Below are positions 50,424 to 62,610 of a DNA stretch of 64,000 nucleotides, piece by piece. The DNA lies in the NCBI GenBank assembly GCA_022577435.1, contig JAKOON010000012.1, forward strand, positions 16,706,085-16,770,084, in the 5' to 3' direction. Source of the DNA: Embiotoca jacksoni. Its lineage: Eukaryota > Chordata > Actinopteri > Embiotocidae. Each line of letters opens with the position of its first letter. The first letter of the stretch is position 1. The notes beneath the pieces are model-generated. The model did not search any database. It saw only the letters and a list, made by a program, of their open reading frames with translations, and was not told the origin of the DNA. A program made the translations under genes and the position numbers.

Positions 50424-51234
50424 AAATTGCTTTTATGATAATGTCACAAAATATAATCGAAAACATCCCCCAAAAAAAATGTTCTTATTTGACGCTGAAC
50501 GTGCTGTGCTGATGAAACATTCAGTTTGAACATTTAGTGTTTTGAAAAAGTTTTCAGTTCAGTTTTTACCTCAGTTGTGGTTGGGTCTACGTCTTTCAGC
50601 GCTCCAAACACTGTGAAATGTGGAGAAATGAGGCCCACTGAAACTGTAGGAGGCTAAACATAGATGGCTTATAATGGGGGGTTGACGAGTGACAATATGT
50701 ATAAGTCTAAATTAGTCAGCAAGTGAAAGAAGGAAAGACAGAAACAGAAAAGATAGTCCGTGTGTGAGTAGCTGAGAGTAGCTGCTGATTGACTGTAAAA
50801 ATTACTCTCAAAAAAGTCAGTTATTCTTCAAATTTTATTTTTATACTAAGATTACAATGAGTAAACACACTAAGCTGATGTGACTGAGAGACTGTTGGAT
50901 TTGTTTTGCTCTTGTTGAAGTGCTAAGCCTGAAATATCATTCACTGTGTACTCTACCAGCTGGACAGTATCGTTCTCCTGACGCTAGTTTCCACAGCAGC
51001 TGAAATGACCAACTGCTTTTTCATTTCACAGTTCATTTTAAATTGCCTGTGAAAGCATTTGACACACTTGCTGTACTTTTTTTTTTTTTTTAAAGTTTCC
51101 AGGTTTCCTGATAAGGTACAGTAAGTCATGTCAATTTGCAGCAGTAGTTTGACTTTGCATTGACTGTTGTAAGAGGGTTATTTCTTTATTCATTTTGTGA
51201 CTCAGGTGCAGAAACAATTATAAAAGAAGAAATA

Positions 51235-51485
51235 TGTCAAGTTAAATTTATTTACACAATACAACTAGAGTTGCCCGAAAAGCTACACAACTTCAAACAA
51301 AGACTTAAAACATGTAAGCTATTAAAGACAAAATAAGCAATAAAACATGCTTTTAATCAAAAGATTTGAATTCTGGTAATGAAGTTGGTGACCTGATCTG
51401 GAGGGGCTGGCTATTCCAAGTTTTTGGGCAGCTATTGAAACCTAGTCTGGATCCCGCGACCTGAACAAGCGATGAGCGGTATAAA
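51235..51485 (+). repeat. Possible R6-related repeat fragment, ending at a G tract
   Basis: AAATTTATTTACACAATACA, ATTAAAGACAAAATAAGC, ATCTGGAGGGGCTGGCTATT and CCGCGACCTGAACAAGCGAT resemble the start and middle of long teleost repeats of the R6 type. The match is looser than for the neighbouring copy. A run of 21 G follows at 51486-51506. Confidence 0.4.
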
Positions 51486-51506
51486 GGGGGGGGGGGGGGG
51501 GGGGGG
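51486..51506. repeat. Poly(G) run of 21
   Basis: A homopolymer G tract at the edge of the repeat fragment at 51235-51485. Its length is liable to sequencing error. Confidence 0.9.
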
Positions 51507-51774
51507 TATTTAAGTACTTATACACAAACATTAATATTTTCAAAATAATCCCAACCTTTAAAGATGCCAGTATCACCAGTTAGGAGCTTTGCTGCAGCAT
51601 TAATGTGACAAGAGTGTGAAAATATCCTAAAGAGGAGAAAAAGGATAGCTATAATATCTAAAGTGAGGTGAAATGAAGTGCTATGATTGCATAAGTACAA
51701 CTGCATGAGGGTAAATGGGGAGGATGAGTTCTGATAATGGCCTACCATGTAGTATGGCTGCCTTATATACATTT

Positions 51775-52640
51775 ATAAAGTCAAGTCTTATTATAGCCCA
51801 ACATCACAAAGCATGTTTCAAAGGCCTGTACATATAAGAAAAACAGCAATGAGCAATGTTATCAAAACACTAAAATGTATAGATGTGAGTTAAGCTGCAT
51901 AGAAAACATTGCAAATGGAATATTCCACACAGACAATATATAGAATGAGTCAATCAATAGACAGCATCAGCAAAATACACAAAAACATACAGATGGGAAT
52001 TAACACATAAAACATAACCCATGTATACATAAACTCAATCAATGTGCACAATATTAGGTATACAGTACATGTATATTGTATGAATTGGATGATTATAGTT
52101 TAGTATTTAAGGCAGACTAAAGGAGGTTGTAGGCTGATGTGAAAAGATGAGCTTTGAGTTTATTTTTGAATGAGTCGACTGAGTTAAATCCTTGGATTTG
52201 GGTAGGAAGACGATTCCAAGGGAGGGGGCTCGGTAAGAGAAAGCCTTACCACCCTCTGATGTTTTATGTTTTTGGAACGGTCATTAGATCGGCATTTTGA
52301 CATCGTAGCGCCCTCGCTGATATATGAGGAGTGACTAGAGGTAATAGGAAGGTGCAAGTCTGTGTAATATGTTATTGGTTAAAAAGAGAATGTTGAAGTC
52401 AAATCTAGCAGCACAGGGAGCCAATTTAATGAAATAAGAACAAGAGTTTTCAAGTCTTGGTTAATATCCTAGCATCAGTATTTCATACGAGTTGTAGTTT
52501 GCAAACAGTTGATTTCAGTAAGCCAGAGAAAAGTGAACTACAGTATTAATGTCTGGATGAGACACAAGCAAAACCAAAACAAGGGTTTTAGCATCGGCCA
52601 TGGAAAGAATGAGACGAACCCTGGCGATGTTTCATTGGTG
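51775..52640 (+). repeat. R6 teleost interspersed repeat, two abutting parts
   Basis: The first part (to about 52085) has ATTATAGCCCAACATCACAA, typical of teleost repeat DNA. The second (52085-52640) has GAAAAGATGAGCTTTGAGTT, AAGACGATTCCAAGG, AAGCCTTACCACC, GGAAGGTGCAAGTCTG, GGCACAGGGAGCC-like text near 52410, and ACGAACCCTGGCGATGTTTC. This order matches a long repeat abundant in percomorph fish. It is decayed and carries no intact frame. I do not know its class with certainty. Confidence 0.7.
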
Positions 52641-54107
52641 GAAATATGGAGTCTTTGTATATGTTTTTCAAAAGAGACACTGGGATAAAATATGATATCA
52701 AATAAGTCCAGTTTGATTCATCAACTCTGCATCAAGGTATTTCCAGAGCTCTCCAAAGACATCAAAGGATGGCTAAATCTTCCATTTTTGAAAAGAATTA
52801 TAAATAGAAACACTTTTGCTGAGTGTTGCCAAAGTTTGTTCATAAGTAAACATCTCATTTCTCCGTTTGGACATGTCACAACTGTAATAATGTTCAACCA
52901 CCTGAATCAATGCAGCAATTACTATCTACAAAAAAGTTTAACGGTTCAGGCTTCATTTTGTTCACTCCTAAAGTCATGGCGGGCTTAGTGAATCTTAGCA
53001 GTCAGTAAGTGGCTCCTCAACTGGAAAAACATTGGCTTATAGTTGTAAAGACCTAATGAAGCATTAGCTCACATTGCCTCTACCCCCATTGCGCTCTCCT
53101 ACACTCTCCCAGACAGAAGGAAGAAACACAGGGCTGATAGTCCAGGCGTCTAATCCGTTATCTCTCCAACAACCTGTTGCTCCTCGGAGACTCATCCCGG
53201 CCCCACAGCTTCCCCGAGGCCGAGGTTTCTCGTACGCTCCGCTGACAGCTATCTCCCACAGCAATTGTTGGTAAACACAATTGAACTGCTTACCCCAACA
53301 ACAGGTTTCCTCAAACCCCAAATCCAGGCCACAGAGGAGACCCCCCTCTTACCCTTTTGACCCTTTCCTCAGTCCAAACCCCCCGTCCACCCCTCTTCCA
53401 CCTCCTCCTCCGTGGTGGTGGCAGTCGATGGGCCGGTGAGATAAGCCTGAGTGGAATTCCCGTCTGGGTGTTCTTGGGAGTGACCTGGGTGGCAGAGGAG
53501 CGTCAATGAAAATCACTCAGCACTCGGCTCAATAAGGAACCAGTCTGAGCCGTGGCTGCATTTCACATCACTCTAATTTCTGCTTCTGTTTTGTCTGGCT
53601 CTTTTCTTTTTTGGAGAGAGGTTTTACAGTAAGCAAGGAGAAATGGTTAAAGAAAGGGCAAAAAGTGCTGACTTAGTTGGGAGCCTGTGTGAACTTTTGA
53701 CAACCTCTCACCCGAGGTAAGACAGCCTTAAAAAGTCTTGTTGTGCATTAATCAAGGAATGAGCTTAGTGCTGAAAAAGAGCTTGAAACAGGCACCAAGA
53801 ATGTGATCCAATACAAATCCGCTTTCTTAGAATTATGAAAAGGAATCACATTTGGGTCAGATTTACTGTAAGACCAGACGGGTTGTTACAAAAGAATATA
53901 CACACCAATGATCAGTTGTCCAAATTTTTTATCGAGATCCATTAATTCCTGTCGCCCTTTTCGTAAGATTTGCCTTCAAATGAGACGTACAACAGCATGC
54001 TGAGGTCCTGTCGGCCATATTAACCATGCCTCTACCACTTCCTTAGAGACCGTGGGTCCACGGTGGAGGGGCCAGTTGTCTGGGAAAGAATGCTAGGGGT
54101 CTAGAGT

Positions 54108-54225
54108 GGCCTGGGTTAGGCAACGGCCTGGCCATTGTGCCCCAGGAGAAGGTAATTAGGAAGTGAAACCTTGACCAGTTGACAGCAGGCTTTGTTCAGG
54201 GGCGAGTGGGCCAAGAGAAATGCTT
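54108..54225. promoter_or_regulatory. Candidate conserved non-coding element
   Basis: GGCCATTGTGCCCCAG (SOX-like CATTGTG), GGTAATTAGGAAGTG (homeodomain TAATTAG) and TTGACCAGTTGACAGCAGGC (TGACAG, a MEIS/TGIF-type core) fall in about 90 non-repetitive bases. Confidence 0.3.
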
Positions 54226-55112
54226 TTGAAAGCTTTTTCACTTTCTTTGCTGAGGCGACCTCAACCCCTTCCTCCAGGAACATGCTGGGGAGATCATATA
54301 AGTTTCTGAGGAAAAATGCTTTTGAGGGGGGTTAAGTGGTATTTATTGAAAGAGAAGAAATCTATAGGCAGTGCCTTGTTTGACAAGGGTACCAAACCAA
54401 ATATACAGAGTACAGTATCTGTTTACCAAAAATGTCATTTCTAATCCACGTTCAAGCACAGTTCCAGTATTTATTTCCTTACTTATCATACTACTAATAT
54501 ATATTACATTTTGCAAATTCTCATAATTATGCTAATAATACCCACATCCTGGGCAGAACAGCAGTCCATCCAGTTCAGGATCTTCTATTCTGCTGCAGCT
54601 GCAGCCAGAGCAGCCAGCCAGTTCATAATCAACTCTACATTTCCTGTACTGTACACTTGCTCTCCAGCGCTAAACTTGTGGACGAGCCAAATGACCAGCA
54701 TCACTGCAGTGAGGGCATCCAACTCTGGGAGCCCACGCCTGTCCTGTCCCTGTCGACCCCGGCGCGCAGCTCTCAGCTCCTAATGTGGCAGGAAAAGTGC
54801 TAACATGGCTTTGGCGGACTGCAAGTCGCAGTAAAAGGAAACTACACACTCTTTGGGCAGCTGGTGTACAAGCTTCAACAAAGGAAAACTCCTTGTATTT
54901 TCAAATGGAGACATTTTAAATTAAAATAATCCCCAATATGATTTAACATAATAAAACCCCGGCTTTGTTTTGTTTTATACTGTAATTTATACTTCAAATT
55001 TAAATTCAGTGATTTAGCATGGAAGTTATCTCACCTTACACAACCAAATCCAAAAGTCAAAAGTCCTCCATATTAAAACTGGAAAGATGACCTTTAATCT
55101 TAAATTATTTTA

Positions 55113-55739
55113 CAGCCCAGTATTACATCAGAGCATGTAATACACACATCTGTCCACACGAGGATTCCTTTGTCAGTGTCACGTTTTGCCTTGCCAAGGC
55201 GTGAAAAGTACACACACGTATCACCAGGGTCGAAGAAGGAGGTTGTGACGAAGTACAAAGAGTGATCCATGAGTCCATGAAGGGGGGACGTCCGGCGTGG
55301 TTGGATGGAACAACTGGTGTTTTGGTCCTGGAGAGAGCAAATGTCAACATGGATGTTTTTCAAGTAATGGAGGTCATGTGACAAAGTAAAGAACTTGGTC
55401 CTCGCAGAGAAGTAGGTTAAGGGTGGTTGGATTAATTAACTCAGGACTTTTACCCAGAAGACAAGGTTGCAAGTCCATGAGAAAGTGACATGGATTTCTT
55501 TTAGCTAACGTAAGTAAATGACTTGCATCATGTAAAGTATTTAGTTTACGTTATATGTTAACTTATGTGATGTAATATTACTTGCGTAAAATTACTTAAT
55601 TTAACCCAAACCATGATCTTTTTCTAATCCTAACTGAGTTGTTTCTGAAACCTAAGCATGTCGTTTTTGGTGCGCAAACTTTAGGCACCTTACTTTTCAA
55701 GCCCAGGCTTGGCAAATTACATGGCGTGATACCAGGTTG
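55113..55739. mobile_element. Non-autonomous TIR element, family A, copy 2
   Basis: The left end has CAGCCCAGTATTACATCAGA followed by GCATGTAATACAC. The right end has TGGCGTGATACCAGGTTG, its diverged inverse. Inner repeats TTGCCTTGCCAAGGCGTGAA and TTCAAGCCCAGGCTTGGCAA match the inner repeats of the 5 kb copy. At 627 bp it is the longest copy here. It holds no supported coding frame. The target duplication is not clear by eye. Confidence 0.75.
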
Positions 55740-55814
55740 TATTTTGTTCCATATATTTACGTTAAGTTTTTAGCAATGCTTGCCGCAGGGCTCTTGAGAT
55801 AGCAGTGTTGGTCC

Positions 55815-55915
55815 TCTAACCCATCACTTTGATCAGAGAAATCTCAACAACAATCAGAGGGGTTTTCATGAAATGGAATTAATGTTCCCCACAGTATGAC
55901 CTGCAATAACTTTAA
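55815..55915 (-). repeat. R4 teleost repeat fragment
   Basis: A short diverged copy: GAGAAATCTCAACAACAATC, TTTTCATGAAATGGAATTAA, TGTTCCCCACAGTATGA. It sits about 80 bases beyond the family A element at 55113-55739, much as the 36.8 kb copy sits next to the 36.25 kb element. Confidence 0.5.
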
Positions 55916-57697
55916 GGACAACATCTGCAAAATACAAAACAGAAGTACAATGGGGAAAAAAAGACAAGTAACATCATGTCTTTAACCTGAAAAACCCTTG
56001 ACCACAACAAACAGATTCCTCTGTGTTTGAGTTTGAGCATTAGCCTTGCAGCTAGTCTATAAAACATCAGAAAGAAGACCAGTGGAATCTGCATGTCCTT
56101 TGTTATCCCCTTTGTTCTCTGCCTTATTATGGGAAGTCTTTGAGCAGCGACCCTCGGTAGATGGCAGTTTCATTCCATCCAGTCTCAAGGGATTGTTTTG
56201 TTTCCTTCCACATTTGCTTAAACGGGGGAAATTATATGAGTAGATGTTTTCTCAGTGAGTAAATCAACATTAATGAATGTAAGGCAATCAAATAGATCCT
56301 CGAGTTGCATGCTGTAATGATGGGATCTTTAGTCAATGGCAAATAAGGTCATGACAATTTGTTAAAAGCCTCTTGGGTGCTTTTTTACACATTAAAAAGA
56401 CCCAAAACTGAATGACTTATACTCATAATGAATAATAAAAGAAGGATAAACATGGCCATCCAAATTAAAGGTTTAACTGTTCTAACGCTGGTGTGGATCT
56501 TCAAACACATCTCACCGTAGTGTTTTGGAAAAAAATACATCACCTACTTGAGGTGGTTAGTCTTAACATCAGTCAGGTTTTATGAACTTGTTTGGGAAAA
56601 TCTGCGGCTTTACTGGTGGTTTTGCACCAACATTTACAGTGCTTACGTCTCTTAGTGCAGGTGTCACAAACAGGCTTTTCCAAGTAAATGAAGTCAACTG
56701 ATTGCTCTTGACTTTCTCCTGGAGTCTGTGGAGCTCAGCTGGGACAGCGATCAGTCCTCGGTGACTGCGGTGATTAAAGTTTTTATGTAGTTGAGAGCAG
56801 AGTTAGAAAATGCCAAAGGACATTTAGATTAATGATGGCATCCCTGAGGCCAGTATTATGTCACTCTGAATGAGGACTGAAGAGACAGAGGGATGACATT
56901 TTTACAGGCCTGGTACTTATAAACACACTTGTGTGTATTTGTAAGGAAAGACATGCCAAACACGCAAAAAACACCAGGAACCACCGCACACACAAGCGCA
57001 TGCATATACTTCTCAAGAGCTACACCATAACACACTGACTCTGTGGCCGCTCTAGTGTCCCATAAGTGTGTGTATATGTGTGTGGTGAGTGCCATAGCTG
57101 GCTGGTGGGCCAGTGTTTGATGATGAAGTCATCAGTTTAAGTAAACTCCAGATGGCCAGGCAGAAAGTAAAACAAGTGCCATCTGCTTAGATTCAACTGC
57201 TGCTCAACTTCTCCCTTCTCCGTCTCCCGGTTTCCCCTCCTCTCTCCGTTGGCACGGCAAAGGACCGGAGTACTCAGAACATTAATGCCATTAGTGAAAT
57301 GTTTCAGAAGAGGCAGCCAAGCACAATGCATTACACTAGCACTACATTACCACTGAGGGCTGCGCTTTGCTGCTGGCTCACTCAGTCACAAGGTAACACA
57401 CAACATGTAAATCAATTGAGGTTTTGACTGTGTTGATAGTAAATGAATGTCTATCTAATACAATCAAACATTAATGAAATTATATTCCAATTTGCCATGT
57501 GTCACAATTCATGATAATTGTTTGACCTTTAGATGTTTATCACTGTCTTGATAAATATTGATTTATTTTCATTGATAAAAGAATCAGCAATATAAACTCT
57601 GACCATTAACTGTCAAGACAAAACAAGCGGGACTCACTAAAACTGAAAGTGTTCAGCTTCACGGCAGAAATAATCCAAGGCAACTGTTCTGTTCAAT

Positions 57698-58157
57698 CAG
57701 AGGGTCTGAAACTGTTCAGATCATGTACCACTATGTACCAAACAACATTTCCCTGTAAATCTTCCCACCCCAAATACCAACAATGTCTTTGTGAATTAAA
57801 ATTCACTGATTTAACCATGCAATTGACTCAGAAAAGCTAAATAACAACAAAAGTTGGTCAAATCTGTTTCCAAATCAGATGTCCATTTGACAGTGCCTTT
57901 ACCAGATTGTAGTTTGCATGGTAAGGTCTTTTTACTCGGCAGCTCACCTGCAGACTCCGTCTCCTCTTTGGCATTAAAAGGTCCAGTGTTGTCACTTGCC
58001 ATTAAACTGTTTTTTTTGGGACCTTGCTGCCATTTCAAGAACTCACACGTCCGCTTCCTAAAATCATCAACTGAGGAGGGTAGTGAAATTCTTAGGTTTT
58101 TCAGCAAGGCTCTTGCGTACCACCAGTGGTACAAATACCACAGCTTGGGAATCACTG
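57698..58157. mobile_element. hAT-like non-autonomous element
   Basis: The left end reads CAGAGGGTCTGAAACTG and then GTACCACTATGTACC. The right end, read in reverse, is CAGTGATTCCCAAGCTGTGG followed by TACCACTGGTGGTAC. CAGTGGTTCTCAAACTG-type termini are known from hAT transposons. The 8-base flanks (TGTTCAAT and TGACAGAC) do not match, so a target duplication is not preserved. Long open frames on both strands (58155-57811 on minus, 57854-58198 on plus) lie in it, but I recognise no transposase or BED domain. Confidence 0.5.
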
Positions 58158-59139
58158 TGACAGACGTTGGTATATTTTGTTTGCCATTTTTGACTTAAGT
58201 TGGTGAAATAGAACATTTTAGTGTAAGTATTAGCATTCTTAAAAGGTTTATCAGTAGTGGGACTAATAATGTAGCCGAGGGGCAACGGTCAGCAAAATTA
58301 CAAGGATTCATACTTTGAAGCATGAATCTCAGTTCCAAAATGCACTGCAATTTGTTCAGTAGTTGTCAGAGTGTCTTGCTTAAAGACAAGTGGTTTATGG
58401 GATCCCTCTTTTGTATGTTCCTTGCTTCCAAAATTGGCAAATGGCATGATTGATGGAGAATGTTTTAGGTTTTTTTACTAATTACTAAACTATTCTCCCA
58501 CAATGATTCTTTCCCGTCAGTCTTCTCTCCTGATGGAACAAAATGCAGTTACTTACTTTTTAGGGTTATTGTACTATTAACCTACTTACCGCGCATTATG
58601 GAGGCCTTTAGCCTACATACAGTCAATGGCAGCAAACTCCATTCTGTCTGTTCCAGACAATATATAACGGTATGTTCATTAGTTTGGCATTAACTAATTT
58701 TCATAACACATGTTTCACAAGTACATACCAAAGCCTATTAATTTCATAATAGCTGTTCCACTTCCTGTTTACATAGAAAAGAATAACGCTGCTCGTCTGG
58801 GTGGGACATACGTAATTGAATTCAGTTGTTCTTGAAGAAATTAGTAATATGACGTTTAAATCACAGCATATTTTCTTATTACACATTAATTCTTAATGTT
58901 GCAATAACCTATCTTTGAGTTTATCTACACTACTTCTAATATGTATGAGAACTGTGTTTCAACATAACTCCAAACTACTTGCAAAAACCTACGTAGAAAA
59001 AGGACCGCTGTATTGGTCTCACTTTAGATAACCAGTAAAATAGTCAGACTCCTAAAATATGATCTTATATTATCCAAAAGATTTGCAGACTGATACAAAA
59101 AAAAAAGTGGGAAAACTGTGGTGGATTTAGCACTATATC

Positions 59140-59420
59140 TTTACTGGTGTGTGCTGTATGTTACAGCTCCATGTGATGAATAAGCTTGGGCAGGCTTGTT
59201 TGTCTCCTCCCACTGATGCAGAACTTTCAGCGATGCCCTTCATCTGCTTTAACAACATTGGACTCTACACATCGTTTGAGCTGTGTGTCCCAGAAGAAAA
59301 ACAGGGCCAATCTCCTTCACCACTGTGTGCTGTAATTAAGGCCACAGCTGGCAGTTCCCATTACGCCATCGGGGCGAGCAAGCGGACCTGGTCTGTGGCA
59401 CTACAGGGCCCTCCACCTCA
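59140..59420. promoter_or_regulatory. Candidate conserved non-coding element
   Basis: A plus-strand frame of 106 codons (59149-59469) crosses it, but no domain or splice-framed exon is evident. The core TGTAATTAAGGCCACAGCTG plus CCCATTACGCCATCGGGGCG is compositionally distinct and holds TAATTA, CAGCTG and ATTACGCC words. Confidence 0.3.
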
Positions 59421-60643
59421 CCTCTCCGCCCGCCACCTTCTCCCTCTCCTCAGCACCTGTACATTGTAAAGAAGCAGTGTGTCGGCCCGAACAGCCCCGC
59501 AACTAACAGTCTCATAGTTTTGAGAGTGTTTGTTGTGAAACACTTTGGTGTAACACATCATCTCCCCCCCGCCTCAGCGTGTATATTTTAACATACGCAG
59601 ACTGGTTCAGCCGGACCAGGTGGGGGAAATGTCCACACGTGGTTTTGGGTTCAGTAAAATTCACACCAGCCTTTTATATCTGACAGGAAACGACATGGAA
59701 ATGTGGCATAATAGAGAACAGGCAAGTGCTGCGACAATTGCAGCAGGGGCGAAAACACTGAGGGCTACAAGGCAGCGAGCAGGGGTTTCATCACATCGGG
59801 CTCCCCCCAGCCTCCCTCCCCTCCTCTCTTCTCTCACTCACCCATTCGCTTCTCTCTCACTTCACGGGACAAAAACGTTATTTTCAAGCAGGAATTTTAA
59901 TGTTGTGCCATTTGGAGTTTGCCCCACACCACACCAAACGGGGGCCCTGTCCCTGTAGACTCGCTCTCTCCTGGCCAAGATCAGCTGTCTGACCGCAGAG
60001 CAGCCTGTTGTAAACACTGGCCAGATTACCACACAGACAACACACACACACACAAATGTATAAGCAACCATTGTCAACAAAACAATTTGCTTCCAGCTGC
60101 ATGCCGTATTGATTTAGATGGAGGCAGTTAGGAAGATTACAACTGGATTAAATAAAAACAGGACATTAGCGTCCAAATCCATTTCAGGTTGTGGGAAGTC
60201 TTATGTAACATTTAGAAGGAGAAAAAACAATGCAACTCCATTAATGATGTGCACAACATTGGCAATAGCTGGCTATTAAATTTCCCTGCAGGTGCTGCAG
60301 CCGCACGATTAGAGGTAAAACTGCAAACTGGAACCAACCAAAACATACCGGATCAGGGTCGCTGCTGTTATTGTTCCAAGTGGTGCTGTCAAACATAAAA
60401 ATGACCATGCATTTTGTTGGTCTGTCTCCCTTTGTTCATGTATGTTTATGTAAGAGTTTCTGTCAAAACATGGAAAAAAAAGATAAATGTGGCTAATTAA
60501 AAGAACATTTCTTTGGTAGTTGATGTAATAGATACCTCATTGTGCGGTTTGGGGGCAAAGCTCCCCTTTAACCAATCACGACCTCTGCTCGTATTGAATT
60601 TGACTCTTACAAAAGTGATTTTTTGAAATCGTGTTTAACACTG

Positions 60644-60644
<1 letters not shown>

Positions 60645-60715
<71 letters not shown>
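60645..60715. repeat. (CA)n microsatellite
   Basis: An uninterrupted CA tract of about 70 bases. Confidence 0.97.
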
Positions 60716-60720
<5 letters not shown>

Positions 60721-61529
60721 AAAGCACAAGTACACAATCTGTATTAAACAGGCTGTGGTGTGTCACATCAGATTTGCACAGAGGTGAGACCGAGGTTCAC
60801 ACTCTGAATTAAAAAGCTGAACTGATGGAAAGACTGAGGCCCTGTGAGTCATGGCTCTGAAACGAATTGGACCGAGACACTACAGCATGAGCACACCTGC
60901 TGCACCTTCATGCTGCCCGCAGAATGTCCTCGGCATGTGTGTGACTCCTGCTCCGCTGTGTCAAAATGCAACATGTTCCAGCTGACTGCAATTAAACGAT
61001 AAACTGGAAATACTTACCGTTGATTTAGTTGTACATAAATTGATCTAAATGTGTTCCAGGGAGGAGCCAGTTACCTCACCGCTCACCACCCAGGGCAGAC
61101 ACACATTTATCTAACCAGGGGTTTATCAATTAAGGCCCTCCTCTCCTCACCTGTTTTTTCCTCCTTTTTTTTTTGGTGTGTTTCAAGGCAACACGAAGAT
61201 CATCTGGAAAAACAGCTCGCAGAAATCGCAGGCTTCACAATCAATCAAGGAGCAGAGCTGTGAGGCGCTGGGTTGAAACAAACACAGCCAAGCAAAGGGA
61301 CTCAGAAAAAAAACCACTCACAATTTCGTAAATAGTTTTCTTTTTCTCTTCTTTATTATATTATTTGAATCTGTTAAACATCATAAATCCTCTGGATGGG
61401 AGATAGACTGGAGCGCCTCAGTGAGAGATTTATATCCCTTGCCTTTTTCTAATCCAATATCCCCTCCTCTCCAGCCATTCCCAAAATGGTTTGGCTTTGA
61501 GGACTCTGTGGAGGCTCTGCTTAGGGGAA

Positions 61530-61585
61530 GCACACACACACACACACAGACACACACACATACACACACACACACATACACACAT
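61530..61585. repeat. Interrupted (CA)n microsatellite
   Basis: A CA tract of about 55 bases with GA and TA interruptions. A (GA)n tract of about 21 bases lies 245 bp to the right at 61830-61850. Confidence 0.93.
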
Positions 61586-61879
61586 GTTCACACACCCTGA
61601 GTGACCAGAGCAACAAGAGGAATGTAGCGAGTTGCGCCACATCCCAGCTGGACTGACAGTGAGCGCTAGTGGTGTCCTCCTTTCCACCGAGGAGGATGAA
61701 AGGACATCAACTCGTCTAAGACGCTGAAGGAACGCCTGGAATTAAGAAAAGGGGAAGCTCTCCAACAGAGGCTTGCCTGGGAGATGACCTCGGTTCACTG
61801 CTAAAGCGAAGATGGGGGGAAAGAAAAGGGAGAGAGAGAGAGAGAGAGAGAAGAGAACTTCAAAAACACTCCCCATGCC

Positions 61880-62000
61880 ACACCTGTGATCAATTATGAT
61901 CTGCAAAATTAGAGAGTTACTAACAAAGCCCCGGCCTGTAATAATTCATAATTATCAAAAGAGCAGCAAGGAGGGAGCTCGCAGGGTTCACGGGGACATT
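61880..62000. promoter_or_regulatory. Candidate homeodomain-rich non-coding element
   Basis: TCAATTATGATCTGC, AAAATTAGAG and TAATAATTCATAATTATC give at least four TAAT-core words in about 60 bases, next to non-repetitive sequence. No coding frame is supported. Confidence 0.35.
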
Positions 62001-62379
62001 GGAGCAAATCTGGAGGGAGGAGGGGTGTATGTACAATGTCCTCAGTGTGGCGTCCCACCTCAGGCCTCTTTGAACCAAAGGGTCAAATTAATCTAAATGT
62101 GATTCAATCGAACACTCACATGTCTGTTGTCTGTAAAAAATATTAGCATTGAGCTGTACTACCACCAAAGGTTCTTTTGGACTTCCAACGTCCAAAAGAA
62201 AACTGTGCAGTAAAATAAATAGTGCAGCAATAAACACCTTCCCCACCAGTTTCCACTTTGCCATTTTTGTAGTTGCTAGCGTTTGCTCTCTGATAAAACA
62301 CATTTGTAGGTTAATGACATCCATCATCCTCTGATATGAAACCAATGAACGCAAGATATTTTGATCGGAGAGTTTTATT

Positions 62380-62610
62380 ATGTCCCTGAATGAACCAAGG
62401 ACATTTTGCAGCAAGGCCACAACGTGGAGAATGAATCAATAAGGTGAGAATCTCCTCATAAAGAATCACTCTAAAATGTGATCTTTTATCTTTATCGACG
62501 GCCTTTATGGTCGCTGACACAGCTCTTATCTTAACGAGAGATTAAAGTGAGATAAACGCGCACAACCCTCTTCGCTATTTTTAGCGCAATCATAAAGACA
62601 AAATCGTTGC
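62380..62610. promoter_or_regulatory. Candidate enhancer with GATA-site cluster
   Basis: TTTTATCTTTATCGACGG (two GATA cores on the minus strand), CTCTTATCTTAAC, and GTGAGATAAACGCG fall within about 80 bases (62478-62560). GCCTTTATGG and AATCATAAAG (CDX/HOX-like) occur with them. The block has no repeat signature. Confidence 0.4.

Larger units (their letters stand above)
50081..55112. other. Gene desert segment
   Basis: Contains R6-type repeats and simple sequence. The block at 53060-53620 is less AT-rich and non-repetitive but shows no supported exon. The candidate element at 54108-54225 lies here. Confidence 0.5.
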
